In this document: piece by piece, positions 35,101 through 46,245 of the stretch
Layout: the number at the start of each line of letters is the position of its first letter
Numbering within the stretch: position 1 is the stretch's first letter
NCBI GenBank assembly: GCA_035772735.1
Contig: JASDFA010000010.1
Coordinates: forward strand, 32,675,501 to 32,739,500
Reading direction: 5' to 3'
From: Datura wrightii
Taxonomy: Eukaryota; Streptophyta; Magnoliopsida; Solanales; Solanaceae
Length of the DNA: 64,000 nt
Translations under genes and position numbers: made by a program
Notes under the pieces: model-generated
Told to the model about the DNA's origin: nothing
The model's database searches: none
Seen by the model: only the letters and a program-made list of their open reading frames with translations

Positions 35101-36531
35101 GGAGGTCTCCCCGAATTTGGTCACTCGTATGTTGCGAGTTTTCCATCTTGATGTATATGCTTTGTTGGATCTAGGGGCTACCTTGTCTTTTGTAACACCT
35201 TATGTGGCCAGTATCTTTAAAGTCAGTATTGAAGTCTTGTCAGAACCCTTCTCAGTCTCTACTCCAGTTGGTGATTCAATGATAGCTTGACGGGTGTATA
35301 GAGGTTGCATGGTCTCAGTCCTCTAGAAAGTCACCTCAGCAGATTTGATAGAGTTAGCCATGATCGATTTCGATATTATCCTCAGCATAGATTGGCTATT
35401 TTCATGTTGTGCCTCAGTTAATTGTAGAACCTATGCAGTAGAGTTTAGATTTTTGGGTGAACCAGTTTTAGAGTGGAAGGGTAGTTCAGCTGTGCATGTA
35501 GGTTGTTTCATTTCCTACCTTAAGGCCAGAAAGATGATTTCAAAGGGTTGTGTGTACCATCTAGTTAGGGTTAAGGATGCAACATCTGAGACCCCAACTA
35601 TCTAGTTAATTCCAGGAGTATGTGAGTATCCATAAGTCTTTCCTGACGATCTACCAAGAATTCCTCCCAAGCGGGAGATTGATTTTGGTAGTTGACCTTC
35701 TTCCTAACAGGCAGCCTATATCTATTCCTCCCTACAGAATGGCCCCAACCGAGCTAAAGAAGTTGAAAGAATAGTTGAAGGACCTGTTAGATAAGGGTTT
35801 CATTAGACCGAGCAAGTCCCCATAGGGTGTACCAGTTCTCTTTGTCTGAAAGAAAGATGGTTCTCTTCGAATATATATTGATTACCAACAATTGAACAAA
35901 GTCACCGTCAAGAACAGGTATCCTCTGCCCAGGATTGATGATCTATTTGACCAACTTCAAAGTTCTAAGTTTTTTTCGAAGATAGATCTAAGATCCAGGA
36001 ACCATCGGCTTAGAGTTCGAGAGGGCGACTTCCTGAAAACAACCTTCAAGACACGGTATGGTCATTATGAGTTCATAGTTATGTCTTTTTGACTAAACAA
36101 TGCTCCTACAACTTTTATGGACTTGATGAACAAGGTGTTCAAGCCACCTGGATATATTTGTGATTGTGTTTATTGATGACATCCTGATATACCCTCGGAG
36201 CGAGGAGGGGCATGCTGCTCATTAGAGGATAGTGCTTCAGATTTTCAAGGATTGCCAATTGTATGCCAAATTTAGCAAGTGCGAGTTTTCATTGAACTCA
36301 ATAGCGTTTTTGGGCCATGTGGTATCAAGAGAAGGCATAAAGGTGGACTCCAAGAAAATAGAAGCGGTGAAGAATTGGTCTAGATCGGTGAATACTTCAA
36401 ATATTTTGAGCTTTTTGGGTTTACCTGTCTATTATCGGAGATTTTTTGAGTGTTTCTCATCGATTGCTGCACCGTTGACCAAATTGACCCAGAAGAAGGT
36501 GAGGTTCCAATGGTCGGAGGCATATGAGTAA
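35101..36531 (+). pseudogene. pol: Tekay-3 protease and reverse transcriptase
   Basis: Protease active-site region LLDLGATLSF (DLGAT at 35168-35182, where the subfamily has D-P-G-A/S-T), second region ILSIDWLFSCCAS. RT: linker RIPPKREIDF-like at about 35650-35690 with a frameshift, fingers IDYQQLNKVTVKNRYPLP (about 35878-35931), FSKIDLRS, catalytic FIDDI at 36169-36183 after another frameshift, then connection LPVYYRRFFECFS. Stops at several TAG codons. Confidence 0.87.
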
Positions 36532-37085
36532 AGCTTCCAAGAGTTGAAGACCCGACTTACTTCAGCATTGGTGTTGACTCTACCGGAGGGTACCCATGGG
36601 TTCGTGGTGTATTGTGATGCCTAAAGGATCATACTTGGGTGTGTATTGATGCAGCATGGTAAAGTTATAGCATTTGCCTCCAGATAGCTAAAGGCTCATG
36701 AGAAGAATTACCCGACCCCTGATCTTGAATTGGCTGCGGTGGTATTCTTCCTGAATATATGGTGACATTACTTGTACGGGGTCTATATGGATGTGTTTGT
36801 GGACCATAAGAGTTTACAATATGTGTTTAACTAGAAGGATCTCAATATTCGGCAAAGGAGCTGGTTAGAGCTACTCAAGGACTATGATATGAGTGTCATT
36901 TACTATCTGGGCAAGGCTAATATAGTAGCAGACACACTTAGTACACTCTCTACGGAGAGTGTCTCCCATGTGTATGAGGGGAAAAAGGAGCTGGTGAAGG
37001 ACGTGCATCGACTTGCCAAGTTGGGAGTTAGGTTGGTTAACTCGACTGATGGTGGTGTTATAGTATAGAATAGATCAAAATCGTC
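36532..37085 (+). pseudogene. pol: Tekay-3 RNase H and tether
   Basis: VVYCDA (about 36605-36622) with the first catalytic Asp, KAHEKNYPTPDLELAAVVF (about 36690-36746), HYLYGVYMDVFVDHKSLQYVF and the C-terminal NIVVADTLS-type end near 36920-36945. Typical Ty3/gypsy order; interrupted by stops. Confidence 0.82.
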
Positions 37086-38060
37086 TTGGTGATGGATGTA
37101 AAAGCTAGAAAAAATGAAGACCCTATATTGGTAAGGTTAAAAGAAACGGTTCAAAATCAGAAGGTAGAGGTCTTCTCCAAAGGGGGAGATGATGTGCTTT
37201 GGTACCAGGGTCGCCTATGTGTTCCGGATGTTGATGATTTAAGGAGCTGGATGTTACACGAGGCTCATGGATCCAGGTATTCTATCCAACTAGGTGCCAC
37301 CAAGATGTACCGTGACTTACAGGAAGTCTATTGGTGGAATGGCAATGTTAAGGACATCGCAGAATTCGTAGCTAAGTGCCCGAACTATTAGCAAGTGAAG
37401 GATGACCACCAGAGACTAGGAGGTGTGCTTCAGGATATCAGTAATTCTACCTGGAAATGAGAAGATATCAATATGGACTTTATCATAGGGTTGCCTCGTA
37501 CTCGCCGGTGATATGACTCCATTTGGGTTGTGATAGACAGGTTGACCAAGGCCGCTCATTTTCTACTGGTCAAAACCACAGATTTGGATGAGGATTATGC
37601 CAATCTACATATCTGGGAGCTAGTTTGATTGCATGGAGTGACCTAATCCATCATTTAAGACAGAGGAACTCAATTTACCTTTCAGTTTTAGAGGTTATTT
37701 CAAAAAGGACTTGGTACTCAGGTTAAGCTCAGTATAACATTTCACCCACAAACGGATGGTCAAGCGGAGCAGACAATCCAGACCCTTGAAGACATGTTGA
37801 GAGCATGCGTGATTGACTTCAATGATAGCTGGGATGAGCATTCGCCTCTTATCGAGTTTGCATAAAATAACAACTATCACTCCAGAGTTCAGATGGCAAC
37901 GTTTGAGGCTCTCTATGGGCGGATATGTAAATTTCCCATTGGTTGGTTTGAGGTTGGTGAAGCGGCGATGATAGGACCAGATTTGTTTCATGAGGCTAGG
38001 GAGAAGGTTCAGTTGATAAGGGACAGGTTGAAAACTGCTCAGAGTCACCAAACGTCCGAT
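37086..38060 (+). pseudogene. pol: Tekay-3 integrase
   Basis: The open piece 37086-37391 covers the pre-integrase zinc domain: EAHGSRYSIQLGATKMY, where the second His of the HHCC motif is Gln, and AKCPNY, where the last Cys is Tyr, so zinc binding is abolished. The core begins DFIIGLPRT (about 37477-37503), the second Asp lies in KDRGTQFT-like sequence near 37660, and the Glu in QAEQTIQTLEDMLRACV (about 37761-37812). Then LYGRICKFPIGWFEVGEAAMIGPD. Confidence 0.85.
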
Positions 38061-38500
38061 GTTAGATGGAGAGAATTAGAAATCGAGGTGGATGATTAGG
38101 TGTTTCTGAAGGTATCTCTCATGAAGGGAGTGATGCAACTTGGAAAGAAAGGAAAACTCAGCCTTAGTTATGTTGGCCCATACCGGATTGCAAAATGGAT
38201 TGGAAAGGTGGCATATGAATTGGAGTTACCCTTAGAATTAGCTTCTATGCATCTTGTATTCGATGTGTCGCTCTTGAAGAAGTGTTAGGGTGATCCAACT
38301 CTAGTTGTCCCGGTGGACAGTGTTGGTGTGAAAGAAAACCTTAGTTAAGAGGAGATTCCGGTAGAAATTTTAAATTGCCAGGTTCAAAGGCTAAGGAGCA
38401 AGGAAGCAGCTTCAGTCAATGTTTTATGGAGGAATCTGCATGTTGAGAGAGCTACGTGGGAAGCTTAAGAAGATATGATGGCTAGATACCCAGTTTGAGG
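38061..38500 (+). pseudogene. pol: Tekay-3 integrase C-terminus and chromodomain
   Basis: FLKVSLMKGVMQLGKKGKLS, GPY motif VGPYRIAKWIGKVAYELELP (about 38177-38236), then the chromodomain RLRSKEAASVNVLWRN (38389 on) and RATWEA-stop-EDMMARYP. A lysine-rich KKGKLS stretch is conserved in all Tekay copies here. Confidence 0.85.
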
Positions 38501-38761
38501 TATCAGTTCCAGCTTGAGGTATCATTTTTGACCCAAAACCCCATTTAGTTTTCATGTTCATTTCATGTGTCCAACTTTATTTTATGTATATGGATGTATG
38601 TATGATTCGGGAATTTAGTTCAGCTATGTTGTTTAAATCGGAGATAGTCATTCAATCAGTTTCCAGCTTAAATGATTAGTATTTGAATATAGTAATTGAT
38701 TTCTATGCTTTTTTGTGTGTTTTTCAACATTCGAGGATGAATTTTCCCAAGGGGGAGATAT

Positions 38762-39991
38762 TGCTATACACTAGAAGCCCAAAGATTAGACTCGGGAGTT
38801 GAAATGGAGAAAAATTAAAAGTTGGCATCAGGAATCAGAACGGGTCATGAGGTGACCCATGAGAGCAGCCCACGAGTCGTGATGTGACTTGCAATAAGGC
38901 CCAGGTGTTGACATTGAAATTTGGAAATGGGATCTCATGGACGTGACAATGATTCGTGGTCAGGACCAATGACTCGTTAGATTAGTCGTGGAGAGTGGTG
39001 AATGAGGAAAGAGAAACGAGGCAGTGTACCTCGCAGGAGGCACCAAGAAGTCATGGTCAGTCACCATGATTCGTGGCCAGCTGGATAAAAATTATTTGAG
39101 GTTGAGGCAATGTGCATGACTGGTGGTGACCACGAGTCGTGGTCACTCGTAACGGATCGCCAAGTCACCCATGACTAGCCCAGGAGACTTAATAAGTAGT
39201 ACACTTGATGGACGACTCCACGAGTCGTGGCCCATGATGACGAGTTGTTACGTCCCTCGTGGGGACCATCTGGAAATTATTTTATGTGAAATTAGTAAGA
39301 GTCTTTTCGGAATTCCTAAGATCCTAAGGCCTAAACTACGTCCTTTTGAGTTACAAATGCTGACTTTTAAAGGGGTTAAGTTCATTTTAGGACATTTTCA
39401 TATTCATGCATGCAAGAGTGATAGGCTAGAGAGGTGATCAAGGTAAACCCTTCAAGGTTTTCTTCAATTTCTTCGTGGGTATTTAAGGGAGTGTAAGAAT
39501 AGGCTTTAATTAGGTATGTAGGGTTATGAATGGGTGAGTCCTTTCACACCCATGCGCAATCCCTCTCTGAATCATGAGTTTTCTATGTCTAATCTATGGG
39601 GTTTTAACCCAACGCATGAATTTTCCTAAATTCTATACATGGGTACGATTTAAATATGTTTCTACTATTGAATTCTGAAGCATGGGAAAGTTTTACCATG
39701 TTTTCAATTAAAAAACATGTTTCAAGTCTTATGAATTGACAAGCCCATTGATGAGAAGTTTGTGAAAGATGAGAATTTTTATGAATATATGAGTATGATG
39801 AGATAGTATGATGAAAAGCATGTTTTCAAGTTACCCATGTTTATGATCATATTTTTGATGTGAATTGAGTATTTGCAAGCATGAGAAAGTATTGGGCAAT
39901 GCCCACAAGTTTATGTATGATTATGATTTCTAGAATTAAGCTTACCATATGGATTTGGAGGAAGACTCCCAATTATCTTTCAGCTTTTGGT
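38762..39991 (+). repeat. Tekay-3 3' LTR, first half only
   Basis: Starts TGCTATACACTAGAAGCCC after the polypurine tract and aligns with 31323-32550. Contains the best palindrome of the cluster: arms GTGACCACGA (39126-39135) and TCGTGGTCAC (39137-39146) around a single G. Homology ends at CAGCTTTTGGTA (39991). Confidence 0.88.
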
Positions 39992-40205
39992 AACGGGGAG
40001 AGCCGTGGTGGACGTGGAGCTTGGAGACCAAAAATTTTAGGTGGGGAGTGAGGAGGTCACTTCAAGTGTGTCCAGCAGCTGCAACGCCTCCCGAATACAA
40101 AGTGGTTGGAGTATTTCAAAATGACAATGACGACAAAGGATTAGAGATGAAGGAGACATAGTCGGATTATGGTTTGTCGGAGAAAAGTTGCTGAAAAAAA
40201 TGAGT
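39992..40205 (+). pseudogene. Element E: C-terminal end of protease region
   Basis: 40000-40062 reads GRAVVDVELGDQKF-stop-VGSEEV, the same as GRALVDVEAGLLKF...NQEEV at the end of element B's protease (52747-52809). The next ~140 bp is a decayed Lys/Asp-rich tail. This identifies the start of E as the end of a gag-protease ORF, not the end of integrase. Confidence 0.75.
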
Positions 40206-40255
40206 CTACGTCATGGAACGACGTTAACTAAGGTTCTTATTAGAGGCAACCCAAG
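40206..40255 (+). other. Conserved noncoding block of element E
   Basis: GTCATGGAACGACGTTAACTAAGG...TTATTAGAGGCAACCCAAG; same order and spacing as in D and B, with GGGAGGCAACCC changed to TAGAGGCAACCC. Confidence 0.65.
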
Positions 40256-40329
40256 TGTTTAGTGAATTATTTGATGTTTTTGTTTGTGTAGGAGCTATGA
40301 AATGAGGAACACAAGGAGAGAATATCATG

Positions 40330-40946
40330 AAGGAAGGAACGACGGCTCGCCGGTCCAGAAATGCGAACCGTCGATGAAGGTTAGCACAAAGCAGAAGGCT
40401 GAGGTTTGGATCGAACAACCGGTGGGCCCATCAGTGAATCGCCAAATCGAATCCATGGGCCACCGGTGGATAGCCGATAGAATAGGAAACCCGAAGCTCA
40501 GCCACAGAAGGCGGGTAACCAGTAGTCACCGATGCAATTCGCCAACCGCCGCTGGATCTCTGGTAAGAGATAGATCACTGGGCAAAATAATAGGCAAAAT
40601 AAATCACAGTGGTGAACCGCTGGTGTAATTCGGCAAACCGCCGATGACACGTCGCTCGAGGTGCGAAGTTATTACAAAATGGAATTTAAGAAGTTGGCCC
40701 ACAAAATCTTGAAATGCTTGACCAGCCACCCTATTCTGCAAATATTCCCATATTTCCCCTTTTCCCAACACTTTTTCATTCTATTTTTGTCTTTCCATTA
40801 CCCAATATTTTCAATTCCCCATATTCATCCATGTTCAACCTTTCCACTTTCCCACCTTTCCACCTTCCCACATCCAACCAACACACCCACATTAAACTCT
40901 CCATCTTCCCCTCAACCTATCAGACTTCCATCCTTCACCTATAAAA
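40330..40946 (+). promoter_or_regulatory. Internal promoter-like module of element E (palindrome cluster plus TATA)
   Basis: 40330-40645 carries the family-A palindrome words (CCGTCGATG, AATCGCCAAATCG, CCACCGGTGG at 40460-40469, ATAGCCGATAG) that also occur in the U3 part of LTR A copies. A pyrimidine-rich stretch follows, then TATAAAA at 40940-40946 and CTCTCTGCACTAAATC-type sequence. It lies ~840 bp upstream of the ORF at 41781. A second word cluster lies at 41415-41665, with arms ATTCGCT (41425-41431) and AGCGAAT (41442-41448). Promoter activity is inference. Confidence 0.45.
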
Positions 40947-41780
40947 CCCCCTGCATATTTTACTAACACACTCACTTCACTCATACTCTCTGCACTAAAT
41001 CTATCTCAAGGTGCCATTGCAAGGTTTAGTTAAGACCTTTTTAAATGTCATGTGTGTATAAGAAATCTCCCAATTTGGTAACAATTTTCTAGCCCTTGTC
41101 TTAATTTTATTATTGGAGCTTAACTCTTTAGAAGTAATATTTTGTTTCCCTTAATTATTATATTCTTGAATGATACATGCTTGTTGAAAGAAATGGGGAT
41201 GTGCTTTTGTATGGGAAATTATGAAAAGGGTGAAGTGTGAGTAACCTATTTGCATAAAGCACGATGTTTTTCCTGATGATAAACTAGGTGACGCCATTCT
41301 TAAGGGCTAAAGATGATGAATATGTGTTTGAATGGAGTAGTGCTCCTTTTATTATGTTTGATGTGAGTGTGTAATGGGTTCCTATGAGTAGTGACCAAAA
41401 ATTTAGGGACAACAAGGTCCGGTGATTCGCTAGCCAGATCCAGCGAATTGCCGATGGAGCGCGGGTTAACTTTGAACATTGGCTCTAGCCACTGAGTGGA
41501 TACCTCGTTATATCGGCGGTTCATGAACCTACACCGTTGATTCTCCACTTAATTTGCCGAAACCTCCTCACTTGCCATGTTTTCTATGAGGCATCGGTGG
41601 CCAATCGCTGGTCTACAACATGCCTTCTGCGAAGCGCCGGTCCTCCGCCGGTGCTATTGGGTCTTTACATGATTGTTTGGTTTCCCCCTATTTCTCAGTC
41701 CTACCTTAGTCTAGTTTCTTTACTTTTAATTCCTACTTCAAATTCTTGTCACTAACATAACGCTTGTAGAAAAACAAGCC

Positions 41781-43205
41781 ATGTCTTCCACAAGAAACAC
41801 AGGAAAAGGAAAGGCCCATACTTCTTCTTCTAGCAAAGGCAAGGGCAAGGAAAAGGCTGCCCCACCTCGGTCCAACACAAAGGAGGTAATAATCGTATGT
41901 GTCCCTAATATGCAAGAGAACTATGTCATATGCCAAGGCTTTTCAATCAATGTGGAGAAGCGGTTCGACTTGGCAGGGCTAAAAGGTGATTTTCCTAACA
42001 TCATCGCACAATTCACAGATAGGTAGTGGCATGCATTTTCCAACCCTCTTCAACCATACTACCCCAGCTTGGTAGTTGAATTCTACGCCTCATATCACGC
42101 CCAAAAGGAGAGTATGCAGCATAGGGGAAAAGTGGATGATTTCCCATGCTTACCATAAGTGATCATCCGGGGAGTGGAGGTTGATATAACCCCGCGATCA
42201 TAAACCACATGTTCTGGGAGGACGAAGTTGATTTTGCTATAGAGTACATGGCAAGGGTGGCTGATATGAAGGATCAGTTCTCATGGGTAGTCCGTATCAT
42301 AGCTGCTGGTAATCCTCTTTGGGCCTCTTTGGGTGATGAAATCTCTTGCCATGACTTGAAGTTCGAGGCCAAACTGTGGCTCGATTTTGTTTGTGCTATG
42401 ATCATCCCCTCTAAATATGAGCAGAGGGTCAGCCTTGAAACTTCCATCCTTATTCCTTGCATAATGACAGGAGACCCTATTAACTTCATGGAAATTGTCG
42501 TTAAAACAATGAAGGAAAAGGCCCTGCAGTCTAGTACCTCAATGCCCAACGTTGTCTTAATTTTCAATCTTAGCACAGCAGCTGGGTTGCCTCTATTCCC
42601 AGATGAAACTCCTTCCACTGATTTAGCTGTGATAGATATTGAGCAAAAGAGAGATGTTGAGGCACCGGCAGTGAAAAGAAAGCGACTGCAGGCCTTTTAG
42701 AGTGCAAGAAGAATCTCTCTCGCACGGCTCATCCAAACACCAATCGTCCCAAAGTCAAATGCCTAGCCTGAAATTTTGGGCCAAGCATCAGGTGACATGC
42801 CTCAGCGAGGAGCTTCTCCCTCTCTACAATCATCTCAGCCAAGTGGTTTCAATCAACTTGTGGAGATGACAAACTCGCACGAAATCCAACTTCAACGCAC
42901 TCATTGCTAAAACAATCAAAAAGGAGCTCAAGTCACTATATGAGAATGTCGTCACTCTATGCAAAAGGGTGGATGCAGTAGAAGGGGCAGTCACTTCCCT
43001 CCAAACCGAGGTGCATGAGTGGAAGAGTTGGACATCGGTAGAAATGCCCAACATGAGCACCTTGAATGTTGCAATGGCTGCTCCTTCCTCAATTTGGAGG
43101 CCAATTGATGATCTGTTTGAACTGCTGGAAGATGATTTTGCTGGTCTAGGTAAGGCCAATGGTGGTGATGGTGGTGAGGAAGATGGTGACGATGAAGAGG
43201 AGTAA
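41781..43205 (+). pseudogene. Element E: env-position ORF, PF20167-like plant transposon protein
   Basis: Starts MSSTRNTGKGKAHTSSSSKG, a basic Ser/Lys-rich head, then a globular part: RFDLAGLKGDFPNI, FYASYHAQKES, VIIRGVEVDITP, a frameshift near 42196, then FSWVVRIIAAG, LWLDFVCAMIIPSKYEQRV, LIPCIMTGDPINF, which I recognise as the Putative plant transposon protein family (PF20167), related in position to Athila ORF1/env-like genes. After the stop at 42698 a region with heptad-like KRVDAVEGAVTSLQTEV and an acidic tail (GDGGEEDGDDEEE) runs to the stop at 43203. No transmembrane segment or signal peptide is visible, which argues against a true envelope. Three stops/frameshifts. Function unknown. 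Confidence 0.7.
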
Positions 43206-45181
43206 CCCAGTCAGGGAATTCCTTGTTCCTTTCCCTTTTGCATATTTATATTAGGGCGCAATTGATTAGGGGGCCAGGGATGAATATTTCTTTTGATATT
43301 CAGATATTCTGTTTGAGTCTGAGTAAGTCCATCCTTTGTCGAGCTGTTAGATTTTATTTTAATGATTGATGATTGCCCTTGTTGGGTGTGTCCTTTTTTT
43401 AAATGAATGGGTAAAGTTTTTTGTTTATGATGAATGATTAGTAACTAAATGGGGTATTTTCTTTTAATTGCAAAATATTGAAAATATTGAATGAAATGAC
43501 CCCAAATTCTTGTTTCTTTATCGCCATTATAAATAGTAGTGTAGAAATTAAAACTCTGAAGATTTTATTTTGACCATGGTTCTTTCCCAAGGAGCATTCC
43601 CTTTAATTTTTTGTTAGTTTTGTTGTCGAACTGGGTTGGTTTTTCCTGATGATGAATTGAGTGACGACATTCTTAAGGAAAAATGCCATGTTACTTTGAG
43701 TCTTTTGTGTAGTTGTTTTGAGAGGCATCACCCGAATTTTTTTTTGTTGTTGAAATTGAATTATAAAAACAAGGGCATGACAATTAAGATAAGGAGCAAA
43801 TGTTGACACCGTAGCATAGCATTCTTTGTCATACATTATAAATTTACATTTTGACTTATGATGTTTGCTTGCTTTGATGTCCTAGTTTGGTGTTTTGTGT
43901 TGAGAATGAATTTTGTGGACCCTTTAAGGGTGATTCCTTATGCGGTGAGGACATTTTTGATGAATTTCATGCACAACATCTTGTCTAGAACTTGCCCCAA
44001 ATTTAATTCAAGGCGAAATTATAGATGTAGTTGTGCCAAGAACATGAATTTAGGGTTTCCTTTGTCTAGTCACTTCACCCATATGCCCTCCATGAGCATC
44101 GATCCTTGTTAGCCAATGTTGAGCCTTAAACCCTTTCCTTGGCAACCACATTACAAGCCTTAAGACCATTCTTAATACCTCTTTTTAGCCCCCATTCTCC
44201 GCAGATGCTAGTGACAAGATAAGTGATGAAATGAGGCTTAAGGCCTAAGAATGAGGGAGTGAGAAAGTTTTGGGGTATGCAAAATAAAGGGGGAAGATAA
44301 GAATTATAGTGTGAAGGGAACACCGCCTTCTATCAAAGTGCACCAAGGATAAATCAAAAAGAAAAAGATAATTTATGTGAATTAGCGTTCCCTCTTGATC
44401 TAATAAGGCTAGTTATGAAAGTAAAAAAAAGGGTTATAAGGGGGAGTGCAAAATATATGAAAGTCATTAACAATGAAAGAAGGGAAATAAGGTTAAGTGA
44501 GTGGAATTGATGTAAGGTATGTCACAAAAAGCTTTAGGGAGGATCTGGTCACTATAGCCAAATGTTCATCCTACCCTCACCCCGAGCCTACATCATAACC
44601 CACAAGTCCTAAATGATTCTAGGTGCAGCTACTCTACATTAGTGGCGAATTACATGAAGGGTAAGCCTATTGGTCAAGTGTATGAATTAAGATATCTTTT
44701 GGGAGAGTGAGTGCGAGTGTCTCTTCCAATTAATCCCTTGTGTGCACTCAAATGATCACATGACCAAATGAATATGGATCATTATTTTTGTGAGTGGCAT
44801 CATTCCTTTTTGGGGATGCAAGAGCATTCAAAGTTAAGGTTGACATAGGGCAAGGAGTGTAAACTCTAAGGCAAGCTTTGAATTTTCAGTAATTATAACT
44901 TGAGATGCTATCTGTGCTACTTGGTTGAGCAATGCCCTTGTTTTGATAAATGATTTCTTTCATAAGCTTTGCTTGACAGAAAGTGGCTTCCTGTTTGAAT
45001 CATCTACATTGTTTTGGTCTTTTGGGGTATTTTCTTCTCTTTTTCTGTGAGCGTGGTGAGTATTTTTAGGTTCTCATAGTCCAGGTGATCGGCGAGGTCT
45101 AATTGTGAAGAGAGGTGGCATATTCCTCAATATTGAGTATTGTATTACTTGAGGATAAGCAATGATTTACGTTTTGGGGTT
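43206..45181 (+). other. Element E 3' noncoding region
   Basis: No coding similarity. 44520-44720 resembles 19080-19265 of element D. It ends GAGGATAAGCAATGATTTACG then GTTTTGGGGT (about 45172-45181), the polypurine tract before LTR A3. Confidence 0.6.
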
Positions 45182-46245
45182 TGATGAGCTAGTAATTTAC
45201 CTACTCATTAGGTTCTAAAACTTGAGTTTTTGTTTCGTTCTTGAGCTTATTATTTGGATTTTATGTCCTTTTTGCTTTTGTTGTGTGCAGATGGCTAAAA
45301 GTAAAGAAAAGAGAATAAATAGAGCAAAAAGAAGGGAGTGAGAGTGAATCGACGATTCACAAATGTAAACCGGGAAAACGCCAAGCAAGGGCCGAATATC
45401 ACTGCATCAGAGCATTAATTCCACCAGCGGTTCATGACTTGCCAGTAGTGAGTCGCCGGTCCATTCGCTGAATGATACTCAAAATTTCTGTAAAATGGCT
45501 TGAAGACCCGTCGGTTCATGGATTCGCATTGGTGAAACATCGGGTGAACCGCCAGTGTTCACTAGAATTTAGTGAAGATGCAAAAGGGACACCCGACAAC
45601 ACAGATTGTAACCAGCAAACCGCCAGTGCTTCCACCGATGCCAAAACGTGCTCATAAGGGTATAATCATCCAACACTGGAAAAGAGATGAAAAGTGCCCT
45701 ACTTTTCAGGGTATAAATAGGAATAAAGTACTTTTTACTCAGGTATGCAGAGGGAGAGATAGAAATAGAGATTTTGAAGAGATGACAAAAGCTTACACCA
45801 CATCATTGTTTCCCTTTTTAGCTGAAGAAAATTCTCTTAGTTGGGAGAGGGAGATTCTAAATGAAAATTGTAGAAAGTACTATGTTCTATTTCCTTTTGT
45901 ACTACTAAGTTTCAGCTATTGTTGAAGATTATTTTGTGAAGTTGATTTATCTACTCTTACTATTAAATTCAATTATACTATTGATGAATGTGGTTTTGAA
46001 TTTCTTAACTATGAGTAGCTAAAATCACTAACTAGAGGTGTGTGGTGATGAATACTTAATTGGATTGGGTATTGCTAGAGTCATTTTCATGGTGTTCAAT
46101 TATGTGTAAATCTATTAGATTCTCTTCAATCTATTAATGAAGATCCATTAATTATGACATGGTTCTATTTATTCTTGCATTATTATTGCTTGAGAGAGAA
46201 TAATTAAGTATTGGAAGAGAATCTAGTAGTGGGCAGGGATAAGAG
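45182..46245 (+). repeat. LTR A3 (3' LTR of element E), truncated
   Basis: Starts TGATGAGCTAGTAATTTACC; imperfect terminal hairpin. Contains a perfect palindrome with arms GTGAATCG (45344-45351) and CGATTCAC (45353-45360), further family-A words to 45640, and TATAAATA at 45712-45719. 46075-46245 matches 16600-16775 of A2 (CTATTAGATTCTCTTCAATC, CTATTAATGAAGATCC). Cut at about 46245 by Tekay-7. Confidence 0.87.

Larger units (their letters stand above)
31323..39991 (+). mobile_element. Tekay-3: chromovirus retrotransposon with truncated 3' LTR
   Basis: 5' LTR 31323-33677, primer site, gag from 33887, complete order of pol domains with stops, polypurine tract (AAGGGGGAGAT at 38750-38760), 3' LTR 38762-39991. 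The 3' LTR covers only the first ~1.23 kb of 2.36 kb, then changes at about 39992 into element E. Right end and target duplication are lost; left end reads ATTTATACACC where the 3' LTR has TGCTATACACT, so the 5' terminus is mutated. Confidence 0.88.
39992..46245 (+). mobile_element. Element E: Athila-like, 5' truncated, protease tail to 3' LTR
   Basis: Order: end of protease, conserved noncoding block, palindrome cluster, TATA, PF20167-like ORF, long 3' noncoding region, polypurine tract, LTR A3. No RT, RNase H or integrase lies between protease and noncoding block. Left end truncated at Tekay-3, right end truncated in the LTR at Tekay-7. Confidence 0.75.

Noticed and set aside
40661..40966. 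Open frames of ~100 and 76 codons rich in Phe, Pro, Ser and His
   Set aside because: They follow from a pyrimidine-rich noncoding stretch before the internal TATA box; both frames are open at once and neither has a recognisable domain.
42274..42618. 114-codon open frame on the minus strand
   Set aside because: It is the antisense shadow of the PF20167-like ORF on the plus strand.
41781..43205. True viral-type envelope gene
   Set aside because: No signal peptide, transmembrane helix or cleavage site is visible; the sequence fits PF20167-type proteins better.
44700..44760. Candidate tRNA or small RNA gene in the element E 3' region
   Set aside because: No cloverleaf or A/B box pair could be traced; only low-complexity GAGTG runs.
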